Source: Microbacterium testaceum StLB037 (lineage in GTDB: Bacteria > Actinomycetota > Actinomycetes > Actinomycetales > Microbacteriaceae). From it: a stretch of DNA of 64,000 nucleotides. This document shows positions 26,602 through 34,261 of this stretch, piece by piece. The stretch is from NCBI RefSeq assembly GCF_000202635.1, contig NC_015125.1, positions 1,240,001-1,304,000 of the forward strand, given 5' to 3'. The notes beneath the pieces are model-generated. The model did no database searches. It was not told the origin of the DNA and saw nothing but the letters and a program-made list of their open reading frames with translations. How positions within the stretch are numbered: the stretch's first letter is position 1; each line of letters begins with the position of its first letter. Both the position numbers and the translations under genes were made by a program.

Positions 26602-27564
26602 ATGGCGGCGACCCTCACCGACGTGGCCCGGCACGCCGGAGTCTCGATCGCCACGGCTTCGCGCGCTTTCGGCGAGCCCGACCGCCTGGCCCCGGCGACG
26701 CTCGAGCGGGTGCGCGCCGCCGCCACCGAACTCGGCTACGCCACGTCGCAGGTGCCGACGGGGGCGCGCACGATCGCGGTCCTCGTTCCGGATGCCGCGA
26801 ACCCGGTCTACGCGACCCTCCTCAAGGCCATCCAGGGGCAGGCGTGGCACGGTCGACACCGGATCGTCCTCTACGACGCCGACGAAGACCTCCGGCGCGA
26901 GCGCGAATCCATCGAGCTCGCGGGCAAAGCCGACGGTCTGGTGCTGTGCTCTCCGCGCCTTCCCGAAGAGGATGTGCTCGCACTGATCGGCGACACCCCG
27001 CACGTCGTGATCAACCGCCTCATCCCGGGGGCCGTCTGCGTCATCATGGACGCCGAGCGCGGCCCGAGCCAGGCGGTCGAGCACCTCGCCGCCCTCGGCC
27101 ACACGCACCTCGCCTACGCCTCGGGCCCGTACGGCTCCTGGGCCGACGATCAGCGCGCACGGACCGTCGCGCGCGCGTGCGAACGGTTCGGCATCCGCCT
27201 CACGCGCCTGAGCAACCACGCCGCGTCGATCCAGGGCGGCCGCGCGAACGCCGCGGCGGCGATCGCGAGCGGGGCCACCGCCGTGATCGCCTACAACGAC
27301 CTCGTCGCTCTCGGGCTCGAGGCCGGCATGGGCGAACTCGGCCGAGCGTGCCCCGACGACGTGAGCATCGTCGGGATCGACGACATCGAACTCGCCGGAG
27401 CCGTCACCCCGAGCCTGACCACGGTCCGGATGCCGATCGCACGCTCGGGCGCGCTCGCGGTGGAGCTGCTGCTGCAGTCGATGGCCGGCAGCGCCCCCGA
27501 CGAGACGGCGGTGCTTCCGTCGGAGCTGATCGTCCGCGGGTCGACCGCTCCTCCACGGGTCTAG
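26602..27564 (+). CDS. LacI family regulator of the aldonate operon
   Basis: A 320-residue LacI/GalR regulator. The helix-turn-helix is TLTDVARHAGVSIATASRAF, followed by a hinge and a periplasmic-binding-protein-like sensor domain ending IGIDDIELAGAVTPSLTTVRMP. ATG 26602 follows AAGGAG; upstream in-frame codons are in the promoter. It is divergent from uxuB and is expected to repress through GTTTGTACAAAC. A pathway intermediate such as mannonate or fructuronate is a likely inducer (inference). Confidence 0.93.
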   Translation: MAATLTDVARHAGVSIATASRAFGEPDRLAPATLERVRAAATELGYATSQVPTGARTIAVLVPDAANPVYATLLKAIQGQAWHGRHRIVLYDADEDLRRERESIELAGKADGLVLCSPRLPEEDVLALIGDTPHVVINRLIPGAVCVIMDAERGPSQAVEHLAALGHTHLAYASGPYGSWADDQRARTVARACERFGIRLTRLSNHAASIQGGRANAAAAIASGATAVIAYNDLVALGLEAGMGELGRACPDDVSIVGIDDIELAGAVTPSLTTVRMPIARSGALAVELLLQSMAGSAPDETAVLPSELIVRGSTAPPRV

Positions 27565-28868
27565 ACCGGGTCTGAGCCGGTCGCGGCGCGGGCCGCGACC
27601 ATCGCCTCCACGTCGTCCACGAGCCCCGCGGCGCCGGGAGCGACCGCGATCGCCTCGCCGATGCGTCGCGCGTTCGCCGCGTACGACGGGTCCGTGAGGA
27701 TCCGCTGCACGGCCGAGCGGATGGCATCCGGAGCCGGACGACCCGTGCGCAGATTCACACCCACGCGAGCATGCTGCACGCGCGCGGAGGTCTCGACCTT
27801 GTCCTCGGAATCGCCGGCGATCACGATCGGCACGCCGTGGCGCATCGCGTGGTGGAGTCCGCCGTAGCCGCCGTTGGTCACGAGCACGCTCGTGCGGGCG
27901 AGCAGCTCGTCGTAGGGCAGGTAGCTCGCGGCGAACGCGTTGGCCGGAAGGGCCGGCAACGTGTCGACCGGGCGACCGCCCGTGGTCACGGCGACCTGGA
28001 CGGGGAGGTCGGCCAGGGCCGTGAGGGTCGGCTCGATCACCTCGCTGTAGTCGGTGTTGGCGACCGTGCCCTGCGTGACGTGCACGAGGGGCAGGGCCGG
28101 ATCGAGGTCGGCGAACCACGCCGGCGCAGGCGCGGGCTGCGTGACCGCCGTGGCCATCGGGCCGTAGAAGCGCAGGGTGTCGGGGGCGTCACTGCGGGGG
28201 TACTCGAACTCCCCGACGGTGAACTGCGCGAGAAGGTCGCTGCGCGAGAGGACGTCCATGAAGAAGGCCCCGTTCAGCGGAGGGGCGCCCACCCCGGCCA
28301 GGAACAGGTCGAGCGAGCGGTGAACCGGCCGGAGCACGATCTTGGCGGTGACGCCGAGAACCCGGTTTCGCGCGCGGTTGAGGAGCGGCTGACGCAGCGG
28401 CGTGATGCCGAGACCGTAGGGCGGGGTGTCGCGGCTGGAGAAGCCGGCCGCCGTGATGCCGCACATGACGGTGAGGGGACGCTCGGAGCGCGGCAGGCCG
28501 AACAGGGTCTGCACCCCCAGGAAGAGCATGTCGTGCAGCACGACGTCTGCCGGCTCTTCCGCGAGAACGTGCTCCAGGGTGGCCGCCGCGGGGCCGGCGG
28601 GGTCGAGAAACGCCCGCTCGACGCCGCGGTTGATCGTCGCGAGTCCCCGCTCGCGCTCGTCGTCGCCGGTCCCGATGTCGTCGAGCGTGTCGGCTTCGGG
28701 CGGCAGAGGCAGGAACCGGATGCCGGCGGCCTCGACCATCGATCGGTATCGGGCGCCGGTGAGCAGGCGGACATCCCATCCCCGTCGCTGCAGTTCGGTG
28801 GCGACGACGAGGAGCGGGCCGACGTGGCCGACGGCGGGCATGCTGCAGATGAGGGCGGAACGGGTCAT
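27561..28868 (-). CDS. GT1-family (MGT-like) glycosyltransferase
   Basis: A 435-residue GT-B transferase of the macrolide/UDP-sugar type. It has the N-terminal SMPAVGHVGPLLVVATELQRRG and the nucleotide-sugar motif TNGGYGGLHHAMRHGVPIV, which replaces the PSPG/DQ box (GDSEDK follows). Such enzymes glycosylate small hydrophobic acceptors, including antibiotics. It is third in the operon after the 47-residue peptide and the TetR gene (45-bp gap), suggesting induced detoxification. Its 3' end overlaps lacI by 4 bp (convergent). Confidence 0.88.
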   Translation of the reverse strand: MTRSALICSMPAVGHVGPLLVVATELQRRGWDVRLLTGARYRSMVEAAGIRFLPLPPEADTLDDIGTGDDERERGLATINRGVERAFLDPAGPAAATLEHVLAEEPADVVLHDMLFLGVQTLFGLPRSERPLTVMCGITAAGFSSRDTPPYGLGITPLRQPLLNRARNRVLGVTAKIVLRPVHRSLDLFLAGVGAPPLNGAFFMDVLSRSDLLAQFTVGEFEYPRSDAPDTLRFYGPMATAVTQPAPAPAWFADLDPALPLVHVTQGTVANTDYSEVIEPTLTALADLPVQVAVTTGGRPVDTLPALPANAFAASYLPYDELLARTSVLVTNGGYGGLHHAMRHGVPIVIAGDSEDKVETSARVQHARVGVNLRTGRPAPDAIRSAVQRILTDPSYAANARRIGEAIAVAPGAAGLVDDVEAMVAARAATGSDPV

Positions 28869-28913
28869 GTTCGGTTTCTTTCGAAGACGAGACCCCCGCG
28901 GGCAGCGGACGGT

Positions 28914-29543
28914 CTACGCGAGGTTGTCGGAGAGGTGGAGGAGCTGGGCCGTCAGCCACGACCGGTAGGCGTCGATGTCCCAGCCGCGGGTGACGGTGAA
29001 GTGCGTCCATGGATCGGGGCCCGTGATGAGGCCGAGGACGTCGGCGGCGAGCGCGACCTGCTCGACGCGGATGCGCTCGCGCTGGAGGAACCAGCCGGCC
29101 GCGATCGTCATGTCGCGATGGCGCCGCATCTCGAGGTCGAGGTACGCGGCGCGCACCTCGGCGTCACTGTCGGCGGCGGCGAGCAGGGCCCGGACGATCG
29201 CGGCCGAACGCCGGTTCGCCTCGATGAGGAAGTCGACGTACCTCGAGATCGCCGCGTCGGTGTCGGGCTCGCTCATGATCTCGACGAGTTCCGGTCGCTC
29301 GGTGAGCGAGTGCCGGCCCTCGTCGCCCGCGAAGGTGCGCTCGAAGGCGGCGATGAGCAGGGCGTGCTTGGGGCCGTTCAGGTGGACCGTCGGGATCGAC
29401 ACCCCCGCCTCGGCCGCGATGGTCTTGATCGATGTGGCGACGTACCCGTCACGGACGAAGAGCCGCGCCGCCGTGTCGACGATGTTCGCGCGCGTGGCGG
29501 CGGCTTCGGCCTGCCGCTTGGGGGATTGATAGCTGCGGGGCAC
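28914..29543 (-). CDS. TetR family transcriptional regulator
   Basis: A 209-residue TetR-type regulator. The N-terminal HTH reads TRANIVDTAARLFVRDGYVATSIKTIAAEAGVSIPTVHLNGP when cut in pieces: TRANIVDTAARLF, then TIAAEAGVSIPTVHLNG. The helical C-terminal ligand domain is rich in Trp and Leu. The GTG start (VPRSYQSPKRQ) is preferred over the upstream frame, which covers the small ORF. Only 10 nt separate it from that ORF. The palindrome at 29774-29791 is its probable operator. Confidence 0.88.
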   Translation of the reverse strand: MPRSYQSPKRQAEAAATRANIVDTAARLFVRDGYVATSIKTIAAEAGVSIPTVHLNGPKHALLIAAFERTFAGDEGRHSLTERPELVEIMSEPDTDAAISRYVDFLIEANRRSAAIVRALLAAADSDAEVRAAYLDLEMRRHRDMTIAAGWFLQRERIRVEQVALAADVLGLITGPDPWTHFTVTRGWDIDAYRSWLTAQLLHLSDNLA

Positions 29544-29553
29544 GTCCCACCCG

Positions 29554-29697
29554 CTACTTCGCGGCGACGACGCCGACCCGGGCGGCGGCGGTCGACAGCA
29601 CACTCCCGACGGAGATCAGGATGCCGGCGGCCCGGAGCCACGAGGGGCGTGAGCCGATCGCGACGGTGGAGTGAAGCACGGGGGCGGGAGCGGTCAT
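29554..29697 (-). CDS. 47-residue small protein upstream of tetR
   Basis: ATG 29697 to TAG encodes MTAPAPVLHSTVAIGSRPSW, then an Ala/Val/Leu-rich stretch (LRAAGILISVGSVLSTAAAR) and VGVVAAK. A clear AGGAG lies 6-7 nt upstream. The hydrophobic middle could be one membrane helix. It is the first cistron of the small ORF-tetR-glycosyltransferase operon. No family is recognised. It could be a leader peptide or a membrane microprotein. Confidence 0.55.
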   Translation of the reverse strand: MTAPAPVLHSTVAIGSRPSWLRAAGILISVGSVLSTAAARVGVVAAK

Positions 29698-29773
29698 GGG
29701 CGACTCCTTCGAGAGGCGAGGTGGAGCGCGCGAGCGGGGTGCGAGTCACCGCAGCGCAGAATTCACCATACAC

Positions 29774-29791
29774 CCATATAATCGAATATGG
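29774..29791. promoter_or_regulatory. TetR-type operator candidate
   Basis: CCATATAATCGAATATGG has perfect 6-bp arms around a 6-bp centre. It sits about 77 bp upstream of the small ORF-tetR-glycosyltransferase operon in an otherwise GC-rich gap. It overlaps a plus-strand TATAAT, so divergent transcription is possible, though no plus-strand gene is seen. The rest of 29698-29942 shows nothing convincing. Confidence 0.5.
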
Positions 29792-29942
29792 AGATACTTC
29801 CCCGCGTCATCGAGAGGGATTGTGAACGGACAAGCTCCGAAACCGTCGAATTCACAGGAGGTACGCATAACCCATTACGTGCCTCGATCGCCACGACAAG
29901 GAAACCGCGGGCCAACGCACTGTCACCGAGCGGAACCGTGGC

Positions 29943-31574
29943 TCAGGAAGGTGCCGGAGCGGCTGGGAGGTCGACGGTCACCGTGGTGCGCGCACCGGGC
30001 GCGCTCTCGATGTGGATGCGCCCCTCGTGCGCGTGGACGATCGTGCGCACGCGAGTGAGCCCCAGCCCGAACCCCTGCACCGCCCGGGAACGCGCGTGGG
30101 CGGTGCGGTAGAAGCGATCGAAGACCCGACGCAGCTCGGCATGAGAGAGGCCCGGACCGTCATTCGCCACACTGACGCGCACACGCTCGTCGCCCGCGTC
30201 GCACGTCACCGTGATCGGCGCCTCGGGCTCACCGAACTTGAGGGCGTTCGTCAGCAGTTCGGCGATGGCGTTCTCGAGTTTCTCGCGGTCGGCGTGAGCG
30301 CGCGCGACGGATGCACCCCTCACGTGCACGGGCGTCGACTGCTGCTCGGCGAGCTTGCTGACACGCCGCGCTGCGGCATCCACGATCTGACGGATGTCGA
30401 CGACGCAGAGACGGAGCGCCCCCTCGACCCGCGTCGCGGAAACGAGGTCCTCGATGCGGTCGAGGAGGTCGGCGGCCCGGCGGTTGACCACATCGACGTA
30501 CGAACGCAGCTTGGGATCGTGCGGTCCGACGGCGTCGTCGATGAGGGAGAGGAAGCCCGTGACGCTCGTGAGCGGAGTGCGGAGCTCGTGCGAGACCGTG
30601 CGGAGGAACTGCTCGCGCACCTCGATCGCGTCGGCGAGTTCGGTGACGTCGTGCGCGACGACGACGGTTCCCTGGACGGAGCCGTCCCGCCTGTGCAGTT
30701 GGTTCGAAGACGCGAGAACGGCCATCTGCGCCTCGGGCGGGCCGAGCCAGGCGAGGTGCGCACGAATGACTTCGCCCCGCAGCGCACGGGGGATGAACTG
30801 CTCGTCGGGCGGGATTCTCGACACGCGATCGGCGGCGAGCACATTCTCGCCGGCATAGGGGGGTTCATCGAGACGGAACCCCGACGCGTGCGCCATCTCG
30901 TGAGCGGCGGCGTTCGCCACCTCAAGGCGCCCTTCTTCGTCGTAGAAGGCGACGCCCGCGGCGACGGTATCGAGGATCCCCGTCACGAGTGCCTCGGCGT
31001 CCTGCGCGTCCGCGAGGGCTTCGGTCTGAGCCTGATTCGCCCGGGAGAGTTGGCGTCCGCGGTGCCCCAGTCGACGCGCGGCGAGGAAAGCCATGACGGC
31101 CAGCGCGACGATGACCAGCGGCAGACTCGTGACGTTCGCCCAGCCCGCGAAGGACTGCGGCCAGGCGCCGTCGTAGACGAATCGGAAGGTCAGCATCGCC
31201 ACCGAACCCCCCGCGACGAGCGTCAATCCCGCGCCCCCGAAGGCATAGGCCGCCCACGTCATCGGGAAGATCGCGAGCAGGATCACCCCGGGCAACACCC
31301 GCGTGATCTCGGCACGGAGGAGCGTCACGGCGACGACATCGAGAGCCGCGACCGCGATCGGGGCGAACCTCTCCCACGGGACGAACATCGCGAGGACCGT
31401 TGCCACGACACCCAAGGCGAATCCGAACAGCGAGATCGGCATCACCAGGATGGACGGCTCCACGACGGCCACGACCACCGCCACGTACACGAGCCCGAAG
31501 AAGAACGGGAGTTGCGTCTGCGCAGATCGAGCACGACGCCCCTCCGGTGTCCGCGTCGAGTCGATGTGGGGCAC
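29943..31574 (-). CDS. PAS-containing membrane sensor histidine kinase, orphan
   Basis: A 543-residue kinase. Residues about 20-170 hold five or six membrane helices. A PAS-type region follows (ILDTVAAGVAFYDEEGRLEVAN). Then comes the H-box FLRTVSHELRTPLTSVTGF with the phosphorylated His, the N-box AELLTNALKFGE and the G-boxes VANDGPGLS and VQGFGLGLTRVR. GTG 31574 (VPHIDSTRTPEG) has GAGGA 4-5 nt upstream. No response regulator gene is next to it, so it is an orphan here. Nothing shows its stimulus. Confidence 0.85.
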   Translation of the reverse strand: MPHIDSTRTPEGRRARSAQTQLPFFFGLVYVAVVVAVVEPSILVMPISLFGFALGVVATVLAMFVPWERFAPIAVAALDVVAVTLLRAEITRVLPGVILLAIFPMTWAAYAFGGAGLTLVAGGSVAMLTFRFVYDGAWPQSFAGWANVTSLPLVIVALAVMAFLAARRLGHRGRQLSRANQAQTEALADAQDAEALVTGILDTVAAGVAFYDEEGRLEVANAAAHEMAHASGFRLDEPPYAGENVLAADRVSRIPPDEQFIPRALRGEVIRAHLAWLGPPEAQMAVLASSNQLHRRDGSVQGTVVVAHDVTELADAIEVREQFLRTVSHELRTPLTSVTGFLSLIDDAVGPHDPKLRSYVDVVNRRAADLLDRIEDLVSATRVEGALRLCVVDIRQIVDAAARRVSKLAEQQSTPVHVRGASVARAHADREKLENAIAELLTNALKFGEPEAPITVTCDAGDERVRVSVANDGPGLSHAELRRVFDRFYRTAHARSRAVQGFGLGLTRVRTIVHAHEGRIHIESAPGARTTVTVDLPAAPAPS

Positions 31575-31666
31575 GGCGTCCTCGTTGCCTCTCGGGGGCG
31601 GGTAGCGGGCAGGCGGCCGCGCCCTGTGGGGTGTCGAGGGCGAGTTGCGGCAGCCAGGAAACGAAA

Positions 31667-31682
31667 GGTAGGTTAACCGACC
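31667..31682. promoter_or_regulatory. palindrome upstream of the histidine kinase gene
   Basis: GGTAGGTTAACCGACC is symmetrical except for one pair (a/g). It lies ~93 bp upstream of the kinase start in a locally AT-richer stretch. It may be an operator; the binder is unknown. Confidence 0.35.
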
Positions 31683-31728
31683 ATCCGCCTCTCGTACAGC
31701 TCGGCAGGACGCACGATGACGCACAGAT

Positions 31729-31770
31729 GGCAGAAGCCGCCGCCTCCCGGAGGACGCGACGGCTTCTGCC
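31729..31770 (-). terminator. terminator of the DHA2 exporter gene
   Basis: The arms GGCAGAAGCCG (31729-31739) and CGGCTTCTGCC (31760-31770) are perfect 11-bp complements just downstream of the MFS stop. There is no U-run, as is common for actinobacterial terminators. Confidence 0.65.
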
Positions 31771-31779
31771 GATTCGGAG

Positions 31780-33339
31780 CTATTCGCCGGCGGCGGCCGG
31801 AGCAGCCTGGGCCTGCGGGGCGGGAGCCGCGTCGCGCGGAGCGCCGTGCGGGCGGATCATCGCGGGCCGGCGCATGAACAGCACGGCGACGAGACCCACG
31901 CCGATCACGATGATCGGCAGCGTGAGCGACTGCCCCATGGCCTGCGAGAACCCGGTGACGACCTGCGGCGGAAGCGTTCCCCCGCCGAAGCTCGCCGAGG
32001 CATCCGCCGCTCCGGGCAGGTTCGCCTCGAGGCGCGCCTGCATGAACGCGGCGATGGATGCCGAGCCGATGACCGATCCGACCGTCCGGGTCGTGTTGTA
32101 GATACCGGCGCCGGCGCCCGCCTGGCGCGGCGGGAGGTTCCGCGTCGCGGTGGTCGCGAGCGGACCCCACATCCCTGCGTTGCCGACGCCCATGAGGGCC
32201 GAGGGGATGAGGAAGGCCCAGATGGGCGCGTCGTTCAGGATGAGCGCCACGTAGATCCCGAGCGAGCCGCCCACGAGCAGGAGGCCCGGCACGAGCAGGA
32301 AGCGCGGATCGGTGCGGTCGAGGAGCTTGCCGGCGAACGGGGCGAGCACGCCGGACAGGATGGCGAGCGGGACGAGCAGCAGTGCCGACTCGGTCGGGGT
32401 CAGGCCGCGAGCGAGCTGCAGGTAGAACATCTGCGGCAGCGCCATGCTCGTCACGGTGAAGCCGACCGCGGCGATGGCGAGGTTCGCGACGGAGAAGTTG
32501 CGGTCGCGGAAGAGGTCGAGCGGCACGAGGGGTTCCCCCTTGCTGCGCGCCTGGGTCCAGACGAACACGCCCATGACGACGACGCCCGCGGCGACCATCC
32601 CCCAGATCCACGCCGCCCACGAGTAGTGCTCGCCCTCCTGCAGCCCGAAGACGATGAGGAAGAGGCCGACGGCGCTGAGCACGACGCCCAGGATGTCGAA
32701 CTTGTGCGCGGTGCGCGGCAGCTGCGGGACGAGGATCACCGCGGCGATGAAGCCGATGATGCCGACGGGGATGTTGATGAAGAAGATCCACTCCCACCCG
32801 AGTCCGTCGACGAGCAGACCGCCCGCGAGCGGGCCGACGAGGGTCGCGACACCGGCGGTCGCGCCCCACAGGCCCATCGCCGCGCCACGGTTCTGCGGCG
32901 GGAACGTGCGGGTGATGACGGCCATGGTCTGCGGCGTCATCAGGGCGGCGCCGAGTCCCTGCACGGCACGGGCCGCGATCAGCACCTCGAGCGACGGGGC
33001 CAGTCCGCACGCGAGCGAGGCGAGCGTGAAGATCGCGAGGCCCGTGAGGTAGATGTTCTTCGGGCCGAAGCGGTCGCCGAGGCGGCCGGTGATCAGCAAC
33101 GGCACGGCATAGGTCAGCAGGTAGGCGCTGGTGACCCACACGACGTTGTCGAGGTTGTTGGTGTTCGGGTCGAGCGCCGCCTTGATCGCGGGGTTCGCGA
33201 CCGAGACGATCGTGGTGTCGACCAGGATCATGAAGAACCCGATGACGAGCGCCCAGAGGGCGGGCCAGGGGCTGCGTTCGTGGGTCTTGTGGGACCCGGT
33301 ACGGGTGGATGCCGTTGTGGCGGCGCGAGCGTCGGTCAT
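31780..33339 (-). CDS. DHA2-family (EmrB/QacA-like) drug exporter
   Basis: A 519-residue MFS protein with 14 expected membrane segments. It has FMILVDTTIVSVANPAI (TM1), the loop GRLGDRFGPKNIYLTGL and the TM5 motif C-like LVGPLAGGLLVDGLGWEWIF. This identifies the 14-TM drug:proton antiporters. ATG 33339 is overlapped by the padR stop (ATGA), so regulator and pump are coupled. The C-terminus is an Ala/Pro-rich tail. The substrates are unknown. Confidence 0.92.
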   Translation of the reverse strand: MTDARAATTASTRTGSHKTHERSPWPALWALVIGFFMILVDTTIVSVANPAIKAALDPNTNNLDNVVWVTSAYLLTYAVPLLITGRLGDRFGPKNIYLTGLAIFTLASLACGLAPSLEVLIAARAVQGLGAALMTPQTMAVITRTFPPQNRGAAMGLWGATAGVATLVGPLAGGLLVDGLGWEWIFFINIPVGIIGFIAAVILVPQLPRTAHKFDILGVVLSAVGLFLIVFGLQEGEHYSWAAWIWGMVAAGVVVMGVFVWTQARSKGEPLVPLDLFRDRNFSVANLAIAAVGFTVTSMALPQMFYLQLARGLTPTESALLLVPLAILSGVLAPFAGKLLDRTDPRFLLVPGLLLVGGSLGIYVALILNDAPIWAFLIPSALMGVGNAGMWGPLATTATRNLPPRQAGAGAGIYNTTRTVGSVIGSASIAAFMQARLEANLPGAADASASFGGGTLPPQVVTGFSQAMGQSLTLPIIVIGVGLVAVLFMRRPAMIRPHGAPRDAAPAPQAQAAPAAAGE

Positions 33340-33959
33340 GCGAATGTCTCCCTCGAGACGCGGTGCTTGTTCTTGATGTGTTCGGGGATCTCGGCGACGC
33401 CCCAGGGCAGGGTGCGGTCGGCGAGACGCGCGCGCAGGGAGTCCTGCCACGCGAGTTCGGCGGCGAGGAGAGCGGCTTGCCGCTGCACCTCGACGAGGAA
33501 TTGCTCGGGGGTGTCGCGCGCGGCGGCTTCCTCGAGACCCACGCGGTGCTCGCCGATGGAGGCCTCGAGCATCGCGCGTCGCTGGTCGAGCAGGGCGACG
33601 ACCTCGTCGCGCTCGAGATTGTGGGCTTCGGAGAGCGCCACACGGAAGTCGCTCTGCCGATCGATCTGGGGCAGTTCGGCGCGAACCCACTCCTCGACGG
33701 CCCGGCGCCCGGCATCGCGCAGCGTATAGGTGGTCCGCTCGGGACGATTGCCGTGTCGGTCGACGCCGACCTCGGCGAGGAGGCCGTCGCGCTCGAGGCG
33801 GGCGACGGTGTGGTAGATCGTGCCCTTCTGCAGGGGGACGAGCCGATCGTCGCGCCGCTCCTTGAGCAGCCGGACGAGCTCGTACGTGTGCATATCGGCT
33901 TCGCGGAGGGTCGCGAGGATCATGACGGCGATCGGAGTGAGGCGGCTGGTCTCCGGCAT
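33336..33959 (-). CDS. PadR family regulator of the exporter
   Basis: A 207-residue PadR protein. The winged helix spans residues ~8-90 (MILATLREADMHTYELVRLL, then GTIYHTVARLERDGLL) and the C-terminal PadR/Vir helices follow. ATG 33959 has GAGGAGG. The upstream palindrome TAGTCCACGTGGACTA covers its -10 box, so it probably represses itself and the pump until a drug binds. Confidence 0.92.
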   Translation of the reverse strand: MPETSRLTPIAVMILATLREADMHTYELVRLLKERRDDRLVPLQKGTIYHTVARLERDGLLAEVGVDRHGNRPERTTYTLRDAGRRAVEEWVRAELPQIDRQSDFRVALSEAHNLERDEVVALLDQRRAMLEASIGEHRVGLEEAAARDTPEQFLVEVQRQAALLAAELAWQDSLRARLADRTLPWGVAEIPEHIKNKHRVSRETFA

Positions 33960-33985
33960 CCGTCCTCCTCATGGTCCGTGTTGAC

Positions 33986-34003
33986 TAGTCCACGTGGACT
34001 ATA
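33986..34003 (-). promoter_or_regulatory. PadR operator over the -10 box
   Basis: The 16-bp perfect palindrome TAGTCCACGTGGACTA (33986-34001) overlaps TATAGT (33998-34003, minus strand), about 40 bp upstream of padR. This is the expected design for an autoregulated PadR-pump operon. Confidence 0.7.
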
Positions 34004-34030
34004 CGCTCTTCCACGCGATCTCGCGAGCCT

Positions 34031-34138
34031 CCGCACCCGAGCGCCCGCGCCCGCACCCGCGCCCGCCCTCGCGCCCACGCCCGCCCTCGCGCCCTCGCCC
34101 GCCCGCTCCCGCACCCGCACCCGCGCCCGCGCCCGCGG
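34031..34138. repeat. (GCCCGC/GCACCC)-type hexamer low-complexity tract
   Basis: About 108 bp consist of degenerate C-rich hexamers (CCCGCA, CCCGCG, CCCTCG) with almost no A or T. It fills the gap between the padR promoter and the end of the BCCT gene. Pro/Arg-rich frames across it are artefacts. Confidence 0.8.
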
Positions 34139-34149
34139 GCAGCGCTGAA

Positions 34150-34198
34150 TGTCCAAGACACCCGGACGAAAATTCGAAGCGTCCGGGTTTCTTGGACA
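34150..34198. terminator. long hairpin after the BCCT gene
   Basis: The arms 34150-34168 and 34180-34198 (TGTCCAAGACACCCGGACG and its partner) form a 19-bp stem with one mismatch and an 11-nt AT-rich loop. It lies 64 bp past the BCCT stop. No U-tract follows, but the stem is strong enough to terminate or protect the mRNA. Confidence 0.65.
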
Positions 34199-34261
34199 CT
34201 CAACGCCCCGACAGAGCCCGGGACCGCGGAGAGATTGGGGCAGACGTGGACCGAGCGCGAG

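Noticed and set aside
29788..30111. 107-codon plus-strand frame near the tetR operator
   Set aside because: No ribosome site and mostly antisense to the histidine kinase; a TATAAT nearby is not enough.
34031..34138. Pro/Arg-rich repeat protein in the C-rich tract
   Set aside because: All frames are open only because of low-complexity composition; no start or neighbour supports coding.
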